Part shown: positions 52,167-61,338 of the stretch, piece by piece | How positions within the stretch are numbered: position 1 is the stretch's first letter | How the letters are laid out: every line of letters starts with the position of its first letter | NCBI RefSeq assembly: GCF_014201585.1 | Contig: NZ_JACHES010000007.1 | Span: forward strand, 21,507-85,506 | Direction: 5' to 3' | DNA: 64,000 nt | From: Anoxybacillus tengchongensis | Lineage (GTDB): Bacteria; Bacillota; Bacilli; Bacillales; Anoxybacillaceae | Position numbers and translations under genes: made by a program | The notes under the pieces: generated by a model | What the model saw: only the letters and a program-made list of their open reading frames with translations | Told to the model about the DNA's origin: nothing | The model's database searches: none

Positions 52167-52195
52167 GGGCTGACGTTGTCAGTCCTTTCTTTTCA
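52165..52195 (+). terminator. Terminator after cstB
   Basis: AAGGGCTGAC / GTCAGTCCTT stem (G-T pair inside) with a 3-base loop, then TCTTTTC. It separates the sulfide genes from the sensor kinase. Confidence 0.8.
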
Positions 52196-52232
52196 TCTTA
52201 CTCCCCTCTTATAATGAAAGAGAGGTGAGAAC

Positions 52233-53252
52233 ATGCAATTTTTAGATAAAATTTTTGCATACATTCAAGACGGGATTATTGTTATGAACCATGAGCGAAC
52301 GATCGTCGAAATGAATCCAGCTGCCAAGCGGCTGACTGGTTGGCAACTTGGCGAAAAAGTACCGTATTGTTCATTTTGCCAACAGCGTGATGTGAAGGAA
52401 GGAGAAGAGCGATGCTATTTAATTTCAACGGAAAAAGTACCGTATTTCTTATCGGAAATGCCGACGTATCATGGACATTTGATTGATGTGGAAATGAGTA
52501 CAGCGCTCATTCTCGAACAAGATGATGCGAAATATTATTTGCTCGTTTTACGCGATCAAACAGCGAAGAAAAAAGAAGAAGAAGCACGTCGTTCGAAGTG
52601 GATGGTAAAAAAACTAACTGAAGCAAAAGAAGAAGAGCATAAACGTTTAGCACAAGAATTGCATGACGGCGTTGGTCAGTCGCTCTACAGCATTTCCATC
52701 GCCTTAGGTAATATTATTCAACGTATACAAGATGAAAAGCTACATGCATATGTGAAAGAAGTGCGTGAAGAACTTGGGCGTGTCATGGAAGATGTAAAGC
52801 TATATGCCCAACAACTTCGTCCGAAAAGTTTAGATGCGCTTGGATTAATCCCAACAATTCAGTCGCTTATTCATTCGCTTCAATCAAAAATGCCAAATAC
52901 ATCATTTTTATTTCAAACGAACGTATACACACGCTTATCACCAACGATGGAAATTAATTTATATCGCATTATTCAAGAGGCGTTGCATAACGTCATGAAA
53001 TATGCTAAAGCAACAGAGGTGCGTGTTTCAATTAAACAAACAGAACGAGAATTGCTCGTATCGGTCGAAGATGACGGCGTTGGGTTTCATGTTGAAGAAA
53101 AGCGCGAGGGACTTGGGCTAAAACATATTCAAGAACGCGTTTTTCATCTTGGGGGGGAAACAACGATTACATCAGCACCGATGAAAGGAACGACGATTTT
53201 CGTGCGCGTGCCGTTAGAGGAGGGCGGAGAGGATGAAAGTGTTAATCGTTGA
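52233..53252 (+). CDS. Soluble PAS sensor kinase (NarL/DegS type) with Cys cluster
   Basis: A 339-residue cytosolic kinase with no membrane helix. The PAS domain (residues 5-110) contains Cys46-x2-Cys49-x11-Cys61, close to the C-x2-C-x11-C-x2-C iron-sulfur motif of NreB-type oxygen sensors, but the fourth Cys is Ile64. The HisKA_3 box is EEEHKRLAQELHDGVGQSL with His144; HATPase segments EALHNVMKYA and VEDDGVGF follow. TATAAT near 52210 and GAGAGGTG support the start. It overlaps the regulator gene by 20 bases. A redox or sulfur signal is likely. Confidence 0.88.
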   Translation: MQFLDKIFAYIQDGIIVMNHERTIVEMNPAAKRLTGWQLGEKVPYCSFCQQRDVKEGEERCYLISTEKVPYFLSEMPTYHGHLIDVEMSTALILEQDDAKYYLLVLRDQTAKKKEEEARRSKWMVKKLTEAKEEEHKRLAQELHDGVGQSLYSISIALGNIIQRIQDEKLHAYVKEVREELGRVMEDVKLYAQQLRPKSLDALGLIPTIQSLIHSLQSKMPNTSFLFQTNVYTRLSPTMEINLYRIIQEALHNVMKYAKATEVRVSIKQTERELLVSVEDDGVGFHVEEKREGLGLKHIQERVFHLGGETTITSAPMKGTTIFVRVPLEEGGEDESVNR

Positions 53253-53865
53253 TGATCATGATTTGATCCGTAAAGGCATTCGTTTGCTTCTTGAAGGTTT
53301 TCCGGACGTAGAAGTTGTCGGGGAGGCAAGCAACGGTTGCGATGCGATTACGCTTGCATTAAAACACCATCCAGATGTGATTTTGCTTGATCTTTCGATG
53401 CCGACAGGGCTTGATGGATTTACAACTGCAAAAACGATTATGGATGAATTAGAAGATGTGAAAATTATCGTTTTAACGATGCATGATGAAGAAATATATG
53501 TGCAAAAAGCGATTCAATATAACATTCATGGCTATTTGTTAAAAAATAGCCAAACAAACGATTTATACGAAGCGTTGCAAGTTGTATACGGCGGGAAACG
53601 GTTTTATCGCACACATATTCCTGATGAACATCTTGCAAAAATGTTTGCGGAAAAAGAACCAAAATCACCGCTCACAAATCGTGAAAGAGAAATTGTTCGT
53701 TTGACGTTTTTAGGGTATACGAACAATCAAATCGCAAACAAGTTAAAAATCAGCCCGAAAACAGTGGAAAATCATAAAACGAACATTATGCAAAAACTTG
53801 GCATTAAAGAAAAACATGAGCTCATTCAATACGCTTTAAAAAATCATATTGCGGATTTAGTATAA
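53233..53865 (+). CDS. NarL/FixJ-family response regulator
   Basis: A 210-residue regulator with receiver pocket DDHD and phospho-acceptor Asp53 (VILLDLSMP), and a LuxR-type HTH at the C-terminus (LTNREREIVRLTFLGYTNNQIA; SPKTVENHKTNIMQKLG). Partner of the upstream PAS kinase. It lies between cstB and tauE, so it probably controls sulfur or respiratory genes; targets are not visible. Confidence 0.93.
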   Translation: MKVLIVDDHDLIRKGIRLLLEGFPDVEVVGEASNGCDAITLALKHHPDVILLDLSMPTGLDGFTTAKTIMDELEDVKIIVLTMHDEEIYVQKAIQYNIHGYLLKNSQTNDLYEALQVVYGGKRFYRTHIPDEHLAKMFAEKEPKSPLTNREREIVRLTFLGYTNNQIANKLKISPKTVENHKTNIMQKLGIKEKHELIQYALKNHIADLV

Positions 53866-53877
53866 AGGGAGCGTTTC

Positions 53878-54669
53878 ATGATGGAATATACATTTTCCTA
53901 TTTGCTTGTTCTTTTCCTTATTGGTGCAATTGGCTCCATTTTATCGGGGATGGTTGGCATCGGTGGTTCAGTCATTAAATATCCGATGCTTTTATACATT
54001 CCGCCGCTTCTCGGTTTTGTTGCTTTTACGGCACAAGAAGTAGCTGCCATTAGTGCGGTGCAAGTGTTTTTCTCGACGCTTGCTGCGCTCGTTGTATTTA
54101 AAAAAGGTGGCTACGTATCGTTTCGACTTGTCGGTTATATGGGAACAGCCATTGTGATCGGTAGCTTTATCGGTGGATACGGCTCGAAGTTTTTAGCCGA
54201 TGAGACGATTAACTTTGTGTATGCCATTTTAGCATCGATCGCGGCAATATTAATGTTTTTCCCGAAGCCAAAAGGAAGCGAAGAAGTATTAGCAGAACAA
54301 CTCGCATTTAATCGCTTGTATGCAGTCGTGCTATCGTTTATTGTCGGAGTTGCTTCTGGCATTGTTGGAGCGGCAGGAGCGTTTATTATTGTTCCGATTA
54401 TGCTCGTCATTTTAAAAGTGCCGACGCGCATTGCGATCGGCTCATCTGTTGCGATTACGTTTATTTCATCGATTGGAGCGACGATTGGAAAAGTGATGGG
54501 CGGGCACATGCTCCTCGTTCCGTCGATCGTAATGGTTATTGCTAGTTTACTAGCCGCTCCAATTGGAGCAAAACTAAGTCAAAAAATAAATACGAAAGTG
54601 CTCGAATATATTTTACTTGTATTAATTGTAGCGACTGTGATAAAAATTTGGTATGAAATGTTGACGTAA
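53878..54669 (+). CDS. TauE/SafE family sulfite/organosulfonate exporter
   Basis: A 263-residue membrane protein with eight helices in two similar halves: GAIGSILSGMVGIGGSVIKYPMLL and GVASGIVGAAGAFIIVPIMLVILKVPTRIAIGSSVA, the TauE signature repeats. TauE relatives in cst operons export sulfite or related anions formed during sulfide detoxification. Start follows GGGAG by 6 bases; 12 bases after the regulator gene. Confidence 0.92.
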   Translation: MMEYTFSYLLVLFLIGAIGSILSGMVGIGGSVIKYPMLLYIPPLLGFVAFTAQEVAAISAVQVFFSTLAALVVFKKGGYVSFRLVGYMGTAIVIGSFIGGYGSKFLADETINFVYAILASIAAILMFFPKPKGSEEVLAEQLAFNRLYAVVLSFIVGVASGIVGAAGAFIIVPIMLVILKVPTRIAIGSSVAITFISSIGATIGKVMGGHMLLVPSIVMVIASLLAAPIGAKLSQKINTKVLEYILLVLIVATVIKIWYEMLT

Positions 54670-54700
54670 GCTGGCTCGTTTGAGTCGGCTTTCTTTTGTT
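54668..54700 (+). terminator. Terminator after the TauE gene
   Basis: AAGCTGGCTC / GAGTCGGCTT stem with two G-T type pairs, 4-base loop, then TTCTTTTG. Confidence 0.7.
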
Positions 54701-54769
54701 CATTGCAACATAAATGAAAATTTGGTATGATGTTAAATAGTGGAAAAATAAAGAAATAGGATGATGAGG

Positions 54770-55696
54770 ATGAAACGAGCACGTATTATTTATAACCCGA
54801 CGTCAGGAAGGGAAATATTTAAAAAGCATTTACCTGATGTACTCATTCGATTGGAGCAAGCCGGCTATGAAACGTCATGTCACGCAACAACAGGGGCAGG
54901 AGATGCGACAGAGGCGGCGAGAAAAGCGGTCGAACGCAAATTTGACCTCGTTATTGCTGCGGGTGGAGACGGAACGATTAACGAAGTCGTCAACGGGCTA
55001 GCTGATGCAACGTATCGACCCAACCTAGGCATTATTCCAGTTGGTACGACGAACGATTTTGCCCGAGCGATCGGTGTACCGCGCTCGATTGAGGGCGCAT
55101 GTGATGTCATCGTAAACGGTGAAGCCGTGCCAATTGATATTGGGGCGGTAACAAACGAAGGAAAAACACATTATTTTATTAATATCGCAGGCGGTGGGCG
55201 CTTAACGGAATTAACGTATGAAGTGCCAAGCAAATTAAAAACGATGATTGGCCAACTTGCCTACTATTTAAAAGGAATTGAAATGCTTCCTTCCCTTCAT
55301 CCTGTTCACGTAAAAATCGAGTACGATGGGAAAATGTTTGAAGGGGCCGTCATGCTGTTTCTCGTTTCGCTTACGAACTCGGTCGGTGGTTTTGAAAAAC
55401 TAGCACCTGATTCATCATTAAATGACGGTATGTTTGATTTAATTATTTTAAAAGAAGCGAACTTAGCAGAGTTTATTAAAATTGCGACGTTGGCTCTACG
55501 CGGTGAGCATATTCATGATCCGCATATCATTTATACGAAAGCAAATCGAGTCAAAGTATACACAGAAGAAAATATGCAACTCAATTTAGACGGCGAGTAT
55601 GGCGGAATGCTTCCAGGTGAATTTGTCAATTTGTATCGTCATATCAACGTATTTGTTCCAAAAGAAAAAGCTGAACAAATGAGAACAGGGGAGTAA
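54770..55696 (+). CDS. dgkB: Diacylglycerol kinase DgkB/YegS family lipid kinase
   Basis: About 308 residues, close to B. subtilis DgkB (303). It phosphorylates diacylglycerol to phosphatidic acid, recycling the product of lipoteichoic acid synthesis. N-terminal MKRARIIYNPTSGRE, ATP site AAGGDGTINEVVNGL and GIIPVGTTNDFARAIG, and ending motif MQLNLDGEYGGMLPG are typical. Start ATGAAACGA is preferred over ATGs at 54761 and 54764. In Bacillus it lies between gatCAB and rlmCD, as the two blocks here would if joined. Confidence 0.95.
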   Translation: MKRARIIYNPTSGREIFKKHLPDVLIRLEQAGYETSCHATTGAGDATEAARKAVERKFDLVIAAGGDGTINEVVNGLADATYRPNLGIIPVGTTNDFARAIGVPRSIEGACDVIVNGEAVPIDIGAVTNEGKTHYFINIAGGGRLTELTYEVPSKLKTMIGQLAYYLKGIEMLPSLHPVHVKIEYDGKMFEGAVMLFLVSLTNSVGGFEKLAPDSSLNDGMFDLIILKEANLAEFIKIATLALRGEHIHDPHIIYTKANRVKVYTEENMQLNLDGEYGGMLPGEFVNLYRHINVFVPKEKAEQMRTGE

Positions 55697-55710
55697 ACCT
55701 GTTCTTTTTT
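55682..55710 (+). terminator. Terminator overlapping the dgkB stop
   Basis: AGAACAGG (55682-55689) / CCTGTTCT (55698-55705) and six T. The stop codon is in the loop. Confidence 0.9.
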
Positions 55711-55760
55711 GTTCGATTATGCTACAATCTTGACAGCATTTTGCGGAAGGAGAAAGAAAC

Positions 55761-57131
55761 ATGGAAGCACCAGTGGCAAAAAACGAATATTACGATGTCG
55801 TATTTGAAGATTTAACGCACGACGGTGCAGGCGTGGCAAAAATCGATGGCTTTCCGATTTTTGTTGCGAACGGGCTCCCAGGAGAGAAAGCGAAAATTAA
55901 AGTCATTAAAGTAAAAAAAGGCTACGGCTACGGCCGTTTAATCGAATTATACGAACGAAGCGTTGACCGTGTAGAGGCACCGTGTACCGTTTATAAGCAA
56001 TGCGGAGGCTGTCAGCTGCAACATCTTAGTTATGAAGGGCAATTGAAGGCGAAACATAAACATGTAAAAGAAGTATTAGCGCGCATCGGAAAAGTGGAAC
56101 ATGCGATCGTTCATCCCGTCCTTCGTATGAATGAGCCATGGCGATATCGAAACAAAGCGCAAGTGCCCGTCGGTGAGCGTGAAGGTGGGCTTGTGGCAGG
56201 TTTTTACAAAGAAAGAAGCCACGACATTATCGATATGGACACCTGTTTGATCCAGCAAGAAATGAACGATACCGTCGTGCAAACGGTCAAACAAATTTGC
56301 GAGCAGTATAATATCCCAGCCTACAACGAACAAACGCATAAAGGCGTCCTTCGGCATATTATGGCGCGCTATGGGGCAACGACGAAAGAAGTGATGGTCG
56401 TTTTGATTACGCGCACCGAGGACTTGTTGCATAAAAAGAAAATCGTTGAGGAGATTGTAAAACGTGTACCGAATGTGAAGTCGATTGTGCAAAATATAAA
56501 TCCGAAGCGAACAAATGTCATTATGGGAGAACATACGCGCGTCCTTTGGGGTTCTGAATATATTTATGATTATATCGGCGACATTCGGTTTGCGATTTCT
56601 GCCCGTTCGTTTTATCAAGTGAACCCGGAACAAACGAAAGTGTTATACGAAAAAGCGTTAGAATATGCGGAGTTAACTGGAAAGGAAACGGTCATTGACG
56701 CCTACTGTGGCATCGGAACGATTTCGCTCTTTTTAGCGAAAAACGCAAAAAAAGTATACGGGGTTGAAGTCGTTCCAGAAGCGATTGAAGACGCGAAGCG
56801 AAACGCTGAACTAAACGGCATTACGAATGTGGAATTTGCGGTCGGAGAGGCCGAAGTCGTCATTCCGAAATGGTACGAGCAAGGAGTAAAAGCGGGCTGC
56901 ATTGTCGTCGACCCACCGCGAAAAGGGTGTGACGAAACGTTATTACAGACGATCATTGCCATGAAACCGAAGCGCATCGTCTACGTCTCGTGCAACCCAG
57001 CTACCCTCGCTCGTGACTTGCGCATGTTAGAAGACGGCGGCTATCAAACGCTCGAAGTCCAACCTGTCGATATGTTCCCTCATACTGTGCACGTCGAGTG
57101 CGTCGCGAAGTTAGAGGTTAGTAAATACTAG
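55761..57131 (+). CDS. rlmCD: 23S rRNA (uracil-C5)-methyltransferase RlmCD
   Basis: A 456-residue RumA-family enzyme that methylates U747 and U1939 of 23S rRNA in B. subtilis. N-terminal TRAM domain ([19 protein letters not shown]), [4Fe-4S] ligands Cys75, Cys81, Cys84 and Cys162, SAM motif [16 protein letters not shown], and catalytic Cys in [23 protein letters not shown] precedes the ATG. A perfect terminator follows. Confidence 0.96.
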   Translation: MEAPVAKNEYYDVVFEDLTHDGAGVAKIDGFPIFVANGLPGEKAKIKVIKVKKGYGYGRLIELYERSVDRVEAPCTVYKQCGGCQLQHLSYEGQLKAKHKHVKEVLARIGKVEHAIVHPVLRMNEPWRYRNKAQVPVGEREGGLVAGFYKERSHDIIDMDTCLIQQEMNDTVVQTVKQICEQYNIPAYNEQTHKGVLRHIMARYGATTKEVMVVLITRTEDLLHKKKIVEEIVKRVPNVKSIVQNINPKRTNVIMGEHTRVLWGSEYIYDYIGDIRFAISARSFYQVNPEQTKVLYEKALEYAELTGKETVIDAYCGIGTISLFLAKNAKKVYGVEVVPEAIEDAKRNAELNGITNVEFAVGEAEVVIPKWYEQGVKAGCIVVDPPRKGCDETLLQTIIAMKPKRIVYVSCNPATLARDLRMLEDGGYQTLEVQPVDMFPHTVHVECVAKLEVSKY

Positions 57132-57143
57132 GAAAACATTGAT

Positions 57144-57173
57144 AAAAAGGAAAGGGCGTCTCCTTTCCTTTTT
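57144..57173 (+). terminator. Terminator after rlmCD
   Basis: AAAAAGGAAAGG (57144-57155) pairs perfectly with CCTTTCCTTTTT (57162-57173), 6-base loop. Confidence 0.9.
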
Positions 57174-57316
57174 CATTTGTGAAATCGCTCTTCTGCGTAG
57201 TAATCATGGTGTTTTCTGTCACGCATACGTTTACAATTTTATTAAAATATTGTTAATTTGTTCTAAAGTATAATATAATCTTAAACAAAGTTCATTTTTA
57301 AGATAGAAGGGGAATT

Positions 57317-58528
57317 ATGGGGAACATAAAAAAACTACATCCGATCAGCATAACGATTATTATCGGAACATTATTTGCAAGAATGGCGATGTTTATGACC
57401 ATTCCGTTTTTAGCCATTTATTTAACGAGTGTCAAAGGGGTTAGCGCTTCATTAACCGGAGCAATGATTGGGATTAGTTCGATTGTCGGATTGTTTGGTG
57501 GGTTTTTCGGTGGGTACTTTTCTGATCGATATGGACAAGAAACAGTGATGAAGATGTCGCTTTTTATGTGGGGATTTGTTTTTATTGGTTTTGCGATTGC
57601 TGAGAGCGTTTTTACTTTTTTTCTATTAAATGCATTAAACGGATTATGTCGCTCGTTTTTTGAACCGTCTTCGCGATCATTGCTATCGCAAGTGACAAAT
57701 CAAGAAAATAAATTGCTTGTGTTTAATTTGCGATACGCTGCGATTAATGTAGGGGCGGCGGTTGGTCCATTAGTAGGGTTGAAAATCGGTAGTTCGTCAT
57801 CAACAGCCGCTTTTTTTATCACTTCCTTTGTGTATTTTCTTTATTTCATTTTACTTGTTGTACTTTTTTCAAAATATACAATTGAAAAGCATAGCGATGC
57901 ATCTGAACGTGTAACGCTTCAAAACGCTGTCAACGTATTAGGAAATGATCGTGTTTTTTTATTTGCTGTGATCGGAATGATTCTTGGTGTTACTGGATAT
58001 TCACAATTTCATTCAACCATTCCGCAATATTTGTCACAATATAAAGATGGTGTACAGCTTTTTTCTTATTTAATCGTCTTTAATGCCATTACTGTGCTCG
58101 TTATACAGTATCCTGTTTCAAGAATTGGTAAGCGTTATTCTGCATTGACATCGATTATGCTTGGCATTGGTGCGGTAGCCTTAGGTCTTCTCGGATTTGG
58201 TTTATTCACTGCTGTTCCGATGTTATTTGCGTCTATGTTTGTATTAACCATCGGAGAAGTGATGATGTTTTCGATGGTTGAAATATTTATTGACCAAATC
58301 TCACCTCAACATATGAAAGGATTATATTTCGGTTCTATGGGGTTTACGGCAATCGGGAATGCTGCTGGGCCTTGGATTGGAGGATTGATGCTTGAACACC
58401 TTGGTCATGGCAACCATCTACTTATTTTTAGCTTATTAGCTTTATGTACTTCCATCGGTTTCCCTGTTTTCTTATATGTTGGCCGTTTAATGAAGGTGAC
58501 GAAACGACATATTGAGTATAGTTTGTGA
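57317..58528 (+). CDS. MFS transporter (multidrug-resistance type)
   Basis: A 403-residue carrier with 12 helices. Motif A after helix 2 is GGYFSDRYGQETVMK, and a charged central loop (SKYTIEKHSDASERVTLQ) divides the halves. GAAGGGG lies 6 bases before the ATG. It resembles YfkR/MdtH-like drug efflux carriers; the substrate is unknown. It stands alone between the rlmCD terminator and a hypothetical gene. Confidence 0.88.
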   Translation: MGNIKKLHPISITIIIGTLFARMAMFMTIPFLAIYLTSVKGVSASLTGAMIGISSIVGLFGGFFGGYFSDRYGQETVMKMSLFMWGFVFIGFAIAESVFTFFLLNALNGLCRSFFEPSSRSLLSQVTNQENKLLVFNLRYAAINVGAAVGPLVGLKIGSSSSTAAFFITSFVYFLYFILLVVLFSKYTIEKHSDASERVTLQNAVNVLGNDRVFLFAVIGMILGVTGYSQFHSTIPQYLSQYKDGVQLFSYLIVFNAITVLVIQYPVSRIGKRYSALTSIMLGIGAVALGLLGFGLFTAVPMLFASMFVLTIGEVMMFSMVEIFIDQISPQHMKGLYFGSMGFTAIGNAAGPWIGGLMLEHLGHGNHLLIFSLLALCTSIGFPVFLYVGRLMKVTKRHIEYSL

Positions 58529-58579
58529 TCGTTTGCCATTTTCTTTTTTTGTACTATTCATAATTAAGGAGATGGAGGA

Positions 58580-59437
58580 ATGAGAAGATTTGTTTTGATT
58601 TTTATCTTTCTTATCTTGGTCATTATCGTAGGATTGTTTTTTTATCAAGGGAACGATTTCAAGAAAAATGATTCTATATCTAGTTCCGATGAAGATATTG
58701 CTAGTTTACATACAGTAAAAGGCGTAATAGATGTTGAGAAAGCAGTGGGCGAAGCCATCAAAGATCATGGAAAATCTTATCGGAAAGGAGAATACATTGC
58801 TGAAGGGCACATCATTCTCAGTACAGAACAAAAAGCGAATGAAGTGAAAGTATATGCTATTGCAAGTGTTGGTGTATTTGAATTTCAAGATCGTATGTTT
58901 GCAATTGTATCAGGTAGTGGGGCGATTCCGACTGTGGTGACATTTTCCGTTGGTAAGCATGGTCGATATAAACTTGTGGCATACGAAGAGCCCATCGACG
59001 GGGATAAATATACGGAATCGATCAAGCGTATGTTTCCGAAAAAACATCACTTAAAGGTGTTATATGCAGAGAAATATTATGATGAGCTTGTGAAACAGCA
59101 AGAAGAACAAGCAAAGGAGTATTTAAAAAAGATTGGGCGAGATGCAAAAGTGATTACATCTTATGTGGAAAAACGACCGCTTAACATTTCTATACAAGCG
59201 ATGAACTATTTTCTTCAAATGCGTAGTAGTGATCCATTTTTGAACGAATGTCCAGATTGGCTTGGGACACGTGAAGTAATCGAAAAAGGGGTTAGATATG
59301 TATACGAAACATCTCAAAGTAAAACAAATGATGGACGTGATGCTGTTGTTTTGCGGAAGATGAAAGAAGACGGAACGATAATCGAAATGAGAAAGTATGT
59401 GATTGAAGAAAATCAAATTAAACGCACAGAGGAATAA
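58580..59437 (+). CDS. Membrane-anchored extracytoplasmic protein, unknown
   Basis: A 285-residue protein with an N-terminal membrane helix (FVLIFIFLILVIIVGLFFY) and no lipobox. The body has a segment of the form GSGAIPTVVTFSV-x-KHGRYKLVAYEEPIDGDKY-x-ESIKRMFP and a following YDELVKQQEEQAKEYLKK. I recall similar segments in extracytoplasmic parts of BlaR1-like bacilli proteins, but this is from memory and no zinc peptidase or penicillin-binding motif is present. AAGGAG lies upstream. Function not assigned. Confidence 0.7.
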   Translation: MRRFVLIFIFLILVIIVGLFFYQGNDFKKNDSISSSDEDIASLHTVKGVIDVEKAVGEAIKDHGKSYRKGEYIAEGHIILSTEQKANEVKVYAIASVGVFEFQDRMFAIVSGSGAIPTVVTFSVGKHGRYKLVAYEEPIDGDKYTESIKRMFPKKHHLKVLYAEKYYDELVKQQEEQAKEYLKKIGRDAKVITSYVEKRPLNISIQAMNYFLQMRSSDPFLNECPDWLGTREVIEKGVRYVYETSQSKTNDGRDAVVLRKMKEDGTIIEMRKYVIEENQIKRTEE

Positions 59438-59470
59438 AAAAGCAGTCCGCTTGCTTAGGACTGCTTTTCG
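59437..59470. terminator. Bidirectional terminator
   Basis: AAAAGCAGTCC (59438-59448) / GGACTGCTTTT (59458-59468) with a 9-base loop. The stop codon of the convergent cytochrome b gene is in the loop. Confidence 0.9.
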
Positions 59471-60135
59471 TATCTCTTCTTTAATTCCTTATACCAAAGC
59501 GAGTGACGTTCTTTTACATATTCTTCGTCTACATAGCCTGTAAACATACCAGGCAACAGTTTGCGATTTTCTTTGACGATAAACGCGGCTAAATGCATAA
59601 CGACACCGAGGATGACCATGACTGTCGCTAAATTGTGCAACTGCGCTCCCCAAAACAAAATGCCGTTTGTCGGCTGGACGCCCATAATATTTTTAATAAC
59701 TTTAATGACGCCTGTGACGATGACAAGACCGATGGAAATAACGAAATATAAGTAGGCGATTCGTTGTTCAGGTAAGTATTTTTCGCTTGGTGGTTCTTTT
59801 TGTCCTAAAATCATTGCCTTTATAATGAGATAAGAGCCTTTTACGTCTCCTTTTTTCGGCCAAATGTCAAACTCTTTTTTCATCACGTGATAAACGATAT
59901 GATACGTCGTAAAGAACAGGAGTGTTGCCGCGAAAAAGTAATGCACTAGTAACGTAATCTCATACGATGTAAGCCATTTTGTACCGAGCGGCTGGACGAT
60001 TAAATAGCGACCGTATACAGGCATTTGGCCGATACCTGTAATGATAAGCATGATGATTGAAATGGCAACACCCCAATGGACGAAGCGATTCGGAAGCGGT
60101 TGGCGGTAAATTTTATTTTTCTTCTTTTGACTCAT
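59455..60135 (-). CDS. Cytochrome b subunit (FdnI/PhsC/HydC-like)
   Basis: A 226-residue membrane protein with four helices and heme-ligand histidines: NRFVHWGVAISIIML, LLVHYFFAATLLFFTTYHIVYH and GAQLHNLATVMVILGVVMHLAAF. Such subunits pass electrons between the quinone pool and a periplasmic Fe-S/molybdenum enzyme. ATG 60135 follows AAGGGG by 9 bases and overlaps the Fe-S gene upstream by 23 bases. No catalytic molybdenum subunit gene is nearby. Confidence 0.88.
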   Translation of the reverse strand: MSQKKKNKIYRQPLPNRFVHWGVAISIIMLIITGIGQMPVYGRYLIVQPLGTKWLTSYEITLLVHYFFAATLLFFTTYHIVYHVMKKEFDIWPKKGDVKGSYLIIKAMILGQKEPPSEKYLPEQRIAYLYFVISIGLVIVTGVIKVIKNIMGVQPTNGILFWGAQLHNLATVMVILGVVMHLAAFIVKENRKLLPGMFTGYVDEEYVKERHSLWYKELKKRYEKQS

Positions 60136-61165
60136 GTTGTTTTTCCCCTTCCTTTTTCTTCTGCCCAGATAATACTTTGTAAGCAGTAATGCCTGCGGCT
60201 GCTGCACCAGCGATTGGAGCGATGAGTGTAGCGAGCATATATCCGTGCGTCGTTTCTAACATATTTTCGATTTCTGGTTTCATATGCGGACGGCCGAAAC
60301 GAGTGTCATTTTCTGCTTTTTTCTTCGCTTCAATCGCTTCATCAATTTTATCAAATGGTACATCTGAGACGTAAAGTGTTAACGTTCCACTATTTTCAAC
60401 ATCCCCATAAATAAAGCCATCAATTTCTTTTGCTCGTTCGTACGCTTTTTTTCGAATTTGTTCGTACGGGCCGAATTCAATCGCTCCTCTCGGACAGGCA
60501 GTTTCACATGCTGGGCTTTTTCCTTCTTCAAGTAAATCTGCACACATGTCGCATTTATACATGACACCGCCTCCAGCTAATTCTGGAACGAGCTTCATAT
60601 ATAAACCGACACCTGCTTGACGTTGTGGAATGTCCCAAGGGCAAACAGCGCGACATTTTGCCCCACCCATGCAGAAGTTTTCATCAATTTTCACCGCTCC
60701 ATGTTTTGTTTTTTCGATGACTCCAAACGGACAAAGTTTTTGACACGGTGCATCAAGACAATGCATACATCTTCTTGGTATAGCGACATCTTTTGTTTTA
60801 CCGTTCCAATTTACTTGCACTTTTTCAACGTATGTCCAGTTGTAAGGAGTGAGGCGATCAGTGCGGTCTTTTTCGTTGGACCAGTCTTCATGCTTTTTTT
60901 GTGGCCAATAATCTTTGATTGGTTTTTGTGGCTGTGGGAAACGGTGTTCATTTTTTTGTCTACAAGCTGTCACACATAATGGTGTGTCATAAGCTGCGCA
61001 ACCATCACATTTTGTTAAGTCAATAAGTGAGCCGATTAACGTGTTTTCGTCTGATTTGTCAGTTTGTGCGTATCCCGGTGTTTTTGTCGCAAGCAACATC
61101 CCAGCTGTTGCACCAGCAACTGTTGAACGTTTTAAAAACGTTCGACGACTTATTTTTTCACTCAT
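60113..61165 (-). CDS. Tat-exported [4Fe-4S] electron-transfer subunit
   Basis: About 350 residues. ATG at 61165 is 6 bases after GGAGGG. Tat signal ISRRTFLKRSTVAG with a hydrophobic stretch, so the folded protein is exported. Cys groups for about four clusters: CDGCAAYDTPLCVTAC, CMHCLDAPCQKLCP, CMGGAKCRAVCP and CDMCADLLEEGKSPACETACP. A C-terminal helix (MLATLIAPIAGAAAAGITAY) anchors it, as in FdnH/HybA-like subunits. It works with the cytochrome b gene downstream. A CsoR/CstR-like site lies upstream. Confidence 0.9.
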   Translation of the reverse strand: MSEKISRRTFLKRSTVAGATAGMLLATKTPGYAQTDKSDENTLIGSLIDLTKCDGCAAYDTPLCVTACRQKNEHRFPQPQKPIKDYWPQKKHEDWSNEKDRTDRLTPYNWTYVEKVQVNWNGKTKDVAIPRRCMHCLDAPCQKLCPFGVIEKTKHGAVKIDENFCMGGAKCRAVCPWDIPQRQAGVGLYMKLVPELAGGGVMYKCDMCADLLEEGKSPACETACPRGAIEFGPYEQIRKKAYERAKEIDGFIYGDVENSGTLTLYVSDVPFDKIDEAIEAKKKAENDTRFGRPHMKPEIENMLETTHGYMLATLIAPIAGAAAAGITAYKVLSGQKKKEGEKQHESKEEK

Positions 61166-61187
61166 AGAGCTATCCCTCCTCATGCAT

Positions 61188-61203
61188 ATACATCTATGGG
61201 TAT
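61188..61203 (-). promoter_or_regulatory. CsoR/CstR-like operator before the Fe-S/cytochrome b operon
   Basis: Plus-strand reading ATACATCTATGGGTAT shares the half ATGGGTAT with the sites at 47416 and 48912. It lies 23 bases before the Fe-S gene ATG, where a repressor would block transcription or the leader. Confidence 0.5.
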
Positions 61204-61338
61204 TTTAATTAAAATGAAATGCTTTGAAAAGATGAAATGTATTTTTGTTTGTGACAAAATTATGACAAAGTGAGGACAATGTTCATGCCTATAGGGAGAT
61301 GCATAAGCTGAAACGGTAAAACGTATGGAGGGATGAGC

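Noticed and set aside
61290..61310. Fifth CsoR-like site before the peroxiredoxin gene
   Set aside because: The sequence there (ATGCCTATAGGGAGAT) matches the palindrome in too few positions to claim.
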